A stretch of DNA of 64,000 bases from Cordia subcordata (Eukaryota > Streptophyta > Magnoliopsida > Boraginales > Cordiaceae): positions 7,476,001-7,540,000 of the forward strand of contig JAPTOF010000010.1 of assembly GCA_028554755.1 (NCBI GenBank), in the 5' to 3' direction. The notes under the pieces are model-generated. The model searched no databases. It worked only from the letters and a program-made list of their open reading frames with translations, and was not told the DNA's origin. A program made the position numbers and the translations under genes. This document shows, in pieces, positions 57,801-64,000 of this stretch (the stretch's first letter is position 1; the number at the start of each line of letters is the position of its first letter).

Positions 57801-58166
57801 CATATGAAAGTGTTAAAAACTACATTGTGAATTCTTGATATATTGTAAATACATCAAGAGAGCCTATGGATAGGCCTCATAATTTGGTGAACAAAACTAG
57901 AAACTAGACTAATAAGGTAACTTGAATACTAAGGCAACTAGAATAATAAAGAAACTAATTTGATTAATTACCAAATCTATACTACTGCATAATCTAATAC
58001 TATAAAACAAGGAAATACATTAATAATCAAAATATTCTTCAACAAAGTAGAATAGGTGCCTAGAAAGGAAGCTAATAAGTAGTGAAATTGGAGAACATAC
58101 CATTAGTAGTTAGTGTAACAAGTATATATTGCCCATATGTAGACCTTGTTTGAGAAGTTCCATCTC
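52650..58166 (-). CDS. Second RINGv-like gene, last two exons (5' end not found)
   Basis: Exon 58166-58101 (TTGTTGTAG acceptor, ATG|GTATGT donor; 2 nt, 21 codons, 1 nt) and terminal exon 52924-52650 (TTTCAG acceptor; 2 nt, 90 codons, TAA) join in frame with the same junction Gly codon as the 102-4511 gene. Shared positions include ST-(Y/H)-G-x-Y-(I/L)-L before the junction and LK or FKL in the finger. The finger is CRVC, TCGC, HRHC, CDNC, so here all eight zinc ligands of a C4HC3 RINGv are present, although the loop before CDNC is shorter than usual. TPVFL occurs twice and the chain ends QCCIL. The 5.2-kb intron is filled with transposon sequence. No upstream exon 1 was found, so the gene may be a 5'-truncated pseudogene or may extend beyond the window. 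Confidence 0.6.
52925..53280 (-). other. Proximal part of the intron of the second RINGv-like gene
   Basis: No gene or clear repeat is recognised. The sequence is ordinary AT-rich intronic DNA. Confidence 0.5.
53281..54640 (+). mobile_element. Probable solo LTR of a SIRE/Maximus-like copia element
   Basis: Starts with a TTTTGATGATAAAAA segment and ends with TTAATTCACCCCTCTTCTCTT, both typical of SIRE-type LTRs of 1-1.5 kb. No coding, primer site or second LTR is present. The boundaries are approximate and no target duplication was identified. Confidence 0.4.
53790..53950 (+). repeat. Three GC-rich direct repeats
   Basis: CAGCCGGTCGACCAACTGACC, GGCTAGTCAACCGGCT and CAGCCAGTCAACCGGCTGAG recur with a spacing of about 65-80 bp, an island of higher GC inside the probable LTR. 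Confidence 0.65.
54690..54867. repeat. Long compound trinucleotide microsatellite
   Basis: (ACT/GCT)n, then (GTT)n, then (AGT)n, then (ATT)n cover about 180 bp without interruption. The resulting poly-Leu/Val reading frame is an artefact of the repeat. Confidence 0.95.
55400..56071 (+). pseudogene. 3' LINE remnant
   Basis: LPYLFVIIMEVLTKIL is the LSPYLFV region of plant LINE RT. A zf-RVT finger (CEFCRIGM, RDHLF) follows after a deletion of the intervening RT. It ends TTTATTTGCCAATCAAAAAAA, a typical plant LINE tail. It sits in the intron of the second RINGv-like gene. Confidence 0.75.
56160..58044 (-). mobile_element. Tandem TRIM-like array: LTR-interior-LTR-interior-LTR
   Basis: Three LTRs (56160-56498, 56975-57322, 57765-58044) alternate with two interiors of about 475 and 440 bp. 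Each junction in minus sense keeps a primer-site-like TGGTATTAGAGCC or its decayed form, and a purine tract. Interiors consist of repeats of the type GATTGAGCTCAAACGAGCTAAAGC and encode nothing. The outermost flanks share AAGT (56156-56159 and 58045-58048), consistent with one insertion later expanded by unequal LTR recombination. Same family as 36952-38320. Confidence 0.8.
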
Positions 58167-58319
58167 CTACAACAAATCAAAGATTTAGTGACAAATTTTT
58201 TGTAACTGTTGGGAAAATTGAAGATACATGTATAACATACTAATACATTGCAAAAATACATATAGGAACACACTATATTTTTAATGTCATTCAGGGATTT
58301 GCCTATATTCAAGATGCCC

Positions 58320-58690
58320 TTTTAGGATTAAATCTACTATTCAACAATAATAAGTGTTATAGTTTTTGGACTGAGAAAACTATAATAGAAAACCCTCACT
58401 CACACATTGCTCTTAGGCTATCTCATCCACACCCACCCCTCCCCCCTTCCAATGTGGTGTAGCCTCTAAAGCATACCAATATAAGCTAGAAGACCCTCTA
58501 TTTATAGGAGAGAAATCCTTATTTCCTAAAACAAGGAATTTTTTATACACTATTTTAGGTAGGTGTAGAATTTGATAACACTCTTAATTGCCTTCTTCTA
58601 CACTATTCAAAGTAGCTCTAGAATTTGGTAACACTCTTAATTTAATTGGTTTGGACTTTAAGCCACAACCCAATAGTAGTAATGTGCATA
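58320..58690. other. Unassigned AT-rich stretch
   Basis: I see no coding or defined repeat, only a CCCACCCCTCCCCCC pyrimidine run near 58430. Confidence 0.5.
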
Positions 58691-58699
58691 TGGTCATTG

Positions 58700-59105
58700 T
58701 AATAGTTCAAAACAGTGACATTTTAAAAGTTTTGATAGTAATGATATATGATCTCTGACATTACAATGTTTTGTAACTAAAAAAATATTAATAGTGACAA
58801 TTTCGTCAATGTCACTATAATTTTACCCCTAAATATATTTATAGTGACAGTTTTTAATGATAAATATGATGTAATCACTAATAATACACCCTTTTGTTAT
58901 GTCTAAAATGATTTGTCACTATTGGACTTGTATTTTCTATAATTCGTTTTATTCATTACAAATATTATATTAGTTGCTACCATCACTACAAGAAATTAGA
59001 AACTTTGCATTTCTGACATTCAACATAGCTATCATCACTATTAGTGATAATAGTTGTTATATTCTAAGTTATTTGTCATTGGTATTATATTATTTGTGAT
59101 CAGGT
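58700..59105. mobile_element. CACTA-like subterminal and terminal sequence
   Basis: 58700-58925 carries many AGTGAC/GTCACT words and matches 36295-36360 in inverse orientation. CACTACAAGAAAT, a canonical CACTA terminus, begins at 58984 and is followed by more of the same words. No transposase is present. Confidence 0.5.
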
Positions 59106-59855
59106 TTAAGTTTCAACCTTTTTGGACTGATCATCATGAATGTGATCAGGTCGGCCGTGATAGTTGAGGCCATTATGTGAGTCATATGGGATTACGTCAA
59201 ACGTATAAAAAAAAAGGGATATTTGTAGTGTTGAACTCACTGGTTGGAGTTAGCAAACCTTGATAATGCATGAAGATAAATTATCTATTGGTCTAAGCGT
59301 CTTCAACACTATCAAAATTTGCCTTGGTCAAAATATTCACAACAATAAATCTTTTCTATTATTGTCAAATTGGATCAATTGTGGAGTCAGGGGGAAAAAT
59401 ATTGGGTTGCAAAGTAGCTTATCAGGTGTTTAAGATGTGGAGATAAGAACACATCTTTCTTTTCATGCGAGTACTCTTCAGTATTGGCGCGAAATCGAAT
59501 TACATGGTTGTTGTTGCCAAATGGTTCTTGATGTATAGATCTTGATTGCATTATGTAGGCTTTCCAAGATCACTTTATGTCTCTTTTCACCTTAGCAGCA
59601 TATTGCAACTTTGATCCCATCCTAGCAGAAGTCTCTTAGGTGGTATCCCAGGAGATAAATGATATGCTGATTGGACCCATTTCAGAGAAGGAGATGTGGG
59701 CTGCAGTATTGGGTACCAGAGTAGAAAAAGCTCCTCAATTGGATAGTTTCACGACCTTTTTCTATCAGCAATATCGGCAAATTGTCAAAGATGATATCAA
59801 TGTAGCGGTCAAGAGTTTCTTAGATGGGGAAGACATGCCGGTTAAGGTTAACCAT
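59105..59855 (+). pseudogene. Plant LINE, central part (upstream of the nested copia)
   Basis: The fragment reads RFQPFWTDHHEC (linker between endonuclease and RT), GDKNTSFFHAS, then EINDMLIGPISEKEMWAAVL and SFTTFFYQQYRQIVKDDI, the start of the LINE RT domain. It breaks off in VKVNH at the copia insertion and resumes at 62879. Stops and frameshifts are present. The endonuclease domain is missing upstream, so the LINE is truncated or rearranged. Confidence 0.8.
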
Positions 59856-60344
59856 TGTTGTGAAACAAACGTGGTGTAAACTAAGTCAAAATAAACAAGA
59901 AATTAATGACACTATTTTATATGGTTTGACCAATGCCTACTTCACGAGCAAAAGGAGAATTTTATTAAGACAACATTGGTTATGAATATAAGATGGACTC
60001 TCGCTCTGGCTCTAAACGCTCTTTGCTACCTGCCTCATGTCTCTATCTCTCCTTTACACCTATTACCATAGGTTAAGCCCCTATTTATAGGACTCAAAGA
60101 CTACAAGATATGACAGCATACAATTAATGCAGAAATACGAATAAGGCAGAACTAGAAAAAAGGCAAGACAACAAATATGTTAAGTCTTCCCATATTCTTT
60201 AGGTATCATTAAAATACGGGCTAGACCTTACAAATCTCCACCTTGGACCGTATTCAGTCCCTATCGACCAATCAAAATTCTCATCTTCTTTGTAATTAAC
60301 CCTAACTGGGCTTACCATGTCACATTGCCCATACAGATAATGCC

Positions 60345-61205
60345 TCACAATTGTATGAGTGACCTCGTAAGTGCCTTTCTACGTCTTCGTAGCGCTGCAT
60401 CCCTACTACCCACATTGCACGCAAGTGAAACATCTCGAGTGTTTTTCGCAACATCTTCAACCTTAATGCTAACACCACTTGACTCAGGAACATTACACAC
60501 ATGTTCTATCTCGTCCTCAAATCCAAGAAGAGACTCTATCTCTTCACTCACAGTGCCTTTCAACTAAGCCACCCTTAGACCATCTTCAACCTCACCATGA
60601 AACCCTTGCTCATGCATACTCACTGTCGCGGCATTCAAAGCATAAGCCTCATCACTTATTCCATTTCCGAGGGATTCTTCATTATGTCCACTTTGCTCAA
60701 CAACAACATCGCACTGCTCACTTCAAGATACACATTCACCTTGTATCTCTTCTTGGACTAAACCTCCATTGCCATCCTCTAAAGCCCTAAGAGCATCACG
60801 ACACAACTCCGTCTGCTCGACGGTGATGTTCTGTCCATCTTTCACCCTAACACCCTTGACCATAGAACCATCAAGAACATAGAGACTATTTATCAAAAAC
60901 CTTCTCAATAACAAATGGGAACCCTTATGCACTTTAAGTACTCCATTCTTGCAATGAAACTTGCACTTGGGAGAATCTAATCATTCAAGAGAAATCAAGT
61001 TCTTCTTTAGCTCAGGAACATGCCAACACTCGAAAGATCTAATAGTGCCATCAAACATCTTAATCTTCACGATGCCTGTTCCAGCCAACTCTAACGTGAG
61101 GTTATTTCCAAGATAGACTTTTTCACTCTTTCCGTAATAAGAAGGAAACCAATCTCTCCTAGAACACATGTGAAACGTAGTACCAGAATCAAGATTCCAC
61201 TGGTC
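60345..61205 (-). pseudogene. copia protease region and residual 3' coding
   Basis: CSRRDWF, then LGNN, IKIKMFDGTIR and VPELKKNLISLE mark the region after the protease active site. HKGSHLLLRRFL follows. Beyond that, an acidic segment to 60345 has no recognisable integrase or RT, so the rest of pol is deleted. Confidence 0.65.
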
Positions 61206-61437
61206 TTGCCATTATCCTATAGTGACAGACAAAACATCTCTAGTACCATTAAAGCTTTTGTCCTCTGTATTGTCCACAACGTTTGTTGATTCTTGCTTAT
61301 CTCTCTTTGGGTAATGGTGCTTAATGTGACCTCGTTCTCCCATATTCATAACATGCCACATCTTTTGCTTGTGGTTTTAACTTCCATGAAGATCTTCCTT
61401 TCTTGTATTTCACTGCTTTACTCACTAATCCCTCTCC

Positions 61438-62025
61438 CTAAACATTCACTCCGTTCCCCAGGAAGTTTTTCTTCAAATCCTTGGACCTTAATGCTGAACA
61501 AACAACATCCAAGCTGATCTTGTCACATCCATATAACAGAGTGTCTATGAAGTTATCATATGAGTATAGTATAAAACGCACCAAAATAAGGACAAGATCT
61601 TTTGAATCAATTGTCACTCCTATGCTCTTCAATTCCATCATAGTGGAATTAAACTCATCAATATGTTCTTTCGCCGGCGTAATCTCTTTTATTTTGAGGG
61701 TATACAATCTCTTCTTGAGATAGGGATGATTTATCAGCGATTTAGAAGCATAAAGATCCATCAGAGGCTTGCAAGCCTCAACCGCTGTCTCCTTATTGGC
61801 TATCTCCATCAATACATCATTAGTAACGCTCATGTGTATTGCACTTATAGCCTTTTCCTCTAATTCCTCCTTTTTCTCTAGTTCTAGTTCCTTCTTGAAC
61901 TTCCCTTCAAGCACTTTCCAAAGTCCTTGCATGACCATTTAAACCTTGAACTTGATCTTTCAAACACTGAAACTGTCCTTACCATCGAATTTCTCAAACT
62001 CGAACTTGGCCGAAGTCGAACTCAT
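61438..62025 (-). pseudogene. copia gag of the nested element
   Basis: Starts MSSTSAKFEFEKFDG and continues LWKVLEGK, then TAVEACKPLMDLYASKSL and LKKRLYTLK, the UBN2-type gag of Tork-like copia. Two early stops (TGA at a usual Trp, TAA at a usual Gln) both fit C-to-T decay. A damaged zinc knuckle (CYEYG) follows near 61350. Confidence 0.8.
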
Positions 62026-62878
62026 CTTCTTCTCTTTACCTCAGAACAAAATTTGTTCAAAACGACTACAAAATCAAACTCAGCATGCCGAAATACACTA
62101 GGAAACCCCCCCTCCCGGTCAACTTTGGTCAACTTGGTCAAAAGTCAAATTCGCGGGCAAAGTTGACGATATCCTAAATGCATACTTCGGAGTAGAATTT
62201 TACAAAACGAAATGCAAAACAAACTCAACACGTCAAAAAATGTTGGTAGGTCCCGTCAAACTTTGGTCAAACCTAGTTAATGGTCAATGGTCAAAGTCAA
62301 AGCTTGGTCAACTCTAGTAAAACGCGGTGAAAGCTGTCACAACAACTCGCATGGACACATTACACCAGATTTTCCTTCTTCTTTCACATTTTTCGTGCTC
62401 TCATACATCCAAAATTTTGCCACAACTTCACGCACCAAATTCAACAAATTTTTCATGTATTTTTCACGTACACCCACGACAACGATACCCGTCTCACAAC
62501 CTAGGCTTTTAATACCAGTTTGTTGGGGAAAACATGGCGTAAACTGAGACAAAATAAGCAAAAATTTAACGATACTATTTTATGGTTCGGCCAACGCCTG
62601 CTACATGGGCAAAAGGAGAATTTTATTAAGACAATGTCGATAATAAATACAAGATGAACTCTCGCTCTAACTCTAAACGCTCTCTACTACCTGCCTCACA
62701 TCTCTATCTCTCCCTTGCACCTATTACAATAGACTAAGTACCCATTTGTAAGACTTAGAGATCACAAGATATGACAGTATACAAGTAATGCAGAAATACA
62801 AATAAGGCAGAACTAAAAAAAAGGCAAGATAATAAATATGGTAAGTCTTTCCATATTCTTTAAGTACTATTAGTTGCA

Positions 62879-64000
62879 ATCATACACTTATTTCTTTGAT
62901 TCCAAAGACTTAACATCCAAATAATGTCACTCAATATAGACCAATCAGTTGTGCAAATGTATAGTATAAAATTATTTTAAAGTTCTTGACTATTGTCTGT
63001 TGCCTTTTATGGATGAGCTTATTTCTGATACTCAGAGTGCGTCCATTGCTGGGCATGTTATTCAGGATAATATCATTATTGCACAAGAGGTGTCACATTA
63101 TTTGGGGTGGAAGAGACATGGCTGTGTATATGAGGCAACAGTTAAAGTTGACATGAATAAGGCTTATGACTAGGTTAAGTGGGACTTTTTGGAGGCTTTG
63201 ATGCTTCGGTTGGGTTTTCATGGGTCTTGGATATAATGGGTGATGCGGTGTGTTAGATCTGTGACTTGCTCAATTGGCTTTAATAGTAAAGTCCTTCATT
63301 TCACTCAGTATCGTGGAATCAAACAAAGTGATCCGGTCGCCTTTGTTGTTCTCTTTGCCGACTCAAACCTTGACTTGCTTATTTAGTAACCATATTCAAT
63401 GGGGTGATCTTAAACGTATTTGTTTGTCTTAGGGAGGTCTAGTTTTATGGCATTTATTAGTTGCAGACGACTCCCTTATCTTCACTAAGGCTACCTGGGA
63501 GAAGGTGATGACATTTAAGAATATTCTTTACTTGTACGGGTTTGCACCATTGGGCAAACAGTTAACCTAATTAAATCTGGTATGGTGTTCAGTGCTAACA
63601 CTCCATGTCGTGTGCAATGTCGTATGTTGCAGTATTTGCGTATGCCTCACCTTGATAATCTGGGTAAATACCTTGGTTTGCCTACTTGTTGGGTCCGGTT
63701 AAAGGTCCAAGTACTTCATTGGCTTCAAGATAGGATCCTTTCCAAGATAGAAGGTTGGCGACACTTGCTACCATCTTGGGGGGGTAAGGAAGTGCTTATA
63801 AAAGCTGTCTTACAGGCCATTCCAATCTACCCCATGTCTATTCTATACTTTCCCCAGAAGGTGTGTAAGGATATTTGTACGAGGGTGGCACGTTTATGGT
63901 GGAACTCCGGCAATAAACAACCTGTACATTGGGTTAAGTGCAGCATCTTGGCAACGAAGAAATTTGTTAGCGACCTCGGTTTCCGTGATTTCTGGTTGAT
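62879..64000 (+). pseudogene. Plant LINE RT, resumed after the nested copia, runs off the window
   Basis: NHTLISLIPKT, then YRPISCANV, ELISDTQSA, KVDMNKAYD, VKWDFLEALMLRLGF and VADDSLIFTKA (the Y/FADD catalytic motif as VADD, near 63455) give the LINE RT order. The end GGKEVLIKAVLQAIP and following 200 bp match 20041-20268. Stops occur at a usual Arg (CGG to TAG, near 63171) and elsewhere. The element continues beyond 64000. Confidence 0.85.

Larger units (their letters stand above)
59856..62878 (-). mobile_element. Deletion-derivative Ty1/copia (Tork-like) inserted in a LINE
   Basis: LTRs at 59856-60232 and 62521-62878 share TGTTG(T/G)G(G/A) starts and AAAAGGAGAATTTTATTAAGAC. In minus sense the primer site is TGGTATTAAAAGC beside the 62521 LTR, and the polypurine tract AAGGTGGAGATT abuts the other LTR. 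The flanks ACCAT (59851-59855) and ATCAT (62879-62883) are a target duplication with one change. The LINE reading continues across it. Integrase and RT are absent, so this is a deletion derivative that depended on other elements or decayed after insertion. Confidence 0.88.

Overview
This window is nuclear DNA of a flowering plant, probably a eudicot. It is AT-rich, genes are sparse and carry introns, and most of the sequence is plant-type transposons: Ty3/gypsy chromovirus, Ty1/copia, plant LINEs with zf-RVT and RNase H tails, Helitron, hAT, PIF/Harbinger-like and CACTA-like pieces. I cannot name the species. There is no bacterial operon, CRISPR array, rRNA or recognisable tRNA gene.

Genes. 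I support three. (1) A three-exon minus-strand gene at 102-4511 encodes a 165-residue protein with a basic, Ser-rich N-terminus (organelle-presequence-like) and a C-terminal RINGv-like zinc finger. It emerges only after splicing, and all three exons join in one frame. (2) A diverged paralogue lies on the same strand at 52650-58166. Its last two exons are visible, separated by a 5.2-kb intron packed with retroelements. Exons 1 and 2 of the first gene are also present as an extra, damaged upstream copy (5423-10959). (3) An intact single-exon DUF247 (UPF0481) gene lies at 46275-47567 on the plus strand, with a likely 5'-UTR intron.

Layout. 0-11 kb: RINGv gene, its partial duplication, a truncated LTR end, a MITE, AT-rich repeats, and G-rich repeats carrying a nested hAT element with an 8-bp target duplication. 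11.1-16.3 kb: a young, complete Reina-like chromovirus on the minus strand (374-bp LTRs about 98% identical, target duplication CTGGC). 17-22 kb: a minisatellite, a Helitron and a 3' LINE fragment, flanked by inverted MULE-like repeats. 22.7-24.7 kb: foldback MITEs. 24.7-30.2 kb: a young LTR element whose only coding capacity is a Lys/Glu/Asn-rich protein with a CCHC zinc knuckle (gag-only). 30-39 kb: decayed local duplications, a gypsy remnant, a second Helitron end, a CACTA fragment and a TRIM-like element. 39.4-44.5 kb: an older complete copia element. 46-49 kb: the DUF247 gene with duplicated flanks. 49.5-51.2 kb: a 5'-truncated copia. 52.6-58.2 kb: the second RINGv gene, its intron holding microsatellites, a probable solo LTR, a LINE tail and a tandem three-LTR array of the TRIM-like family. 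59-64 kb: a LINE split by a deletion-derivative copia element.

The best candidates for undescribed biology are the RINGv-like family with its presequence-like N-terminus, the gag-only LTR element, and the tandem array of the TRIM-like family. LTR comparisons and motif reads were made by eye. No database or structure search was run.
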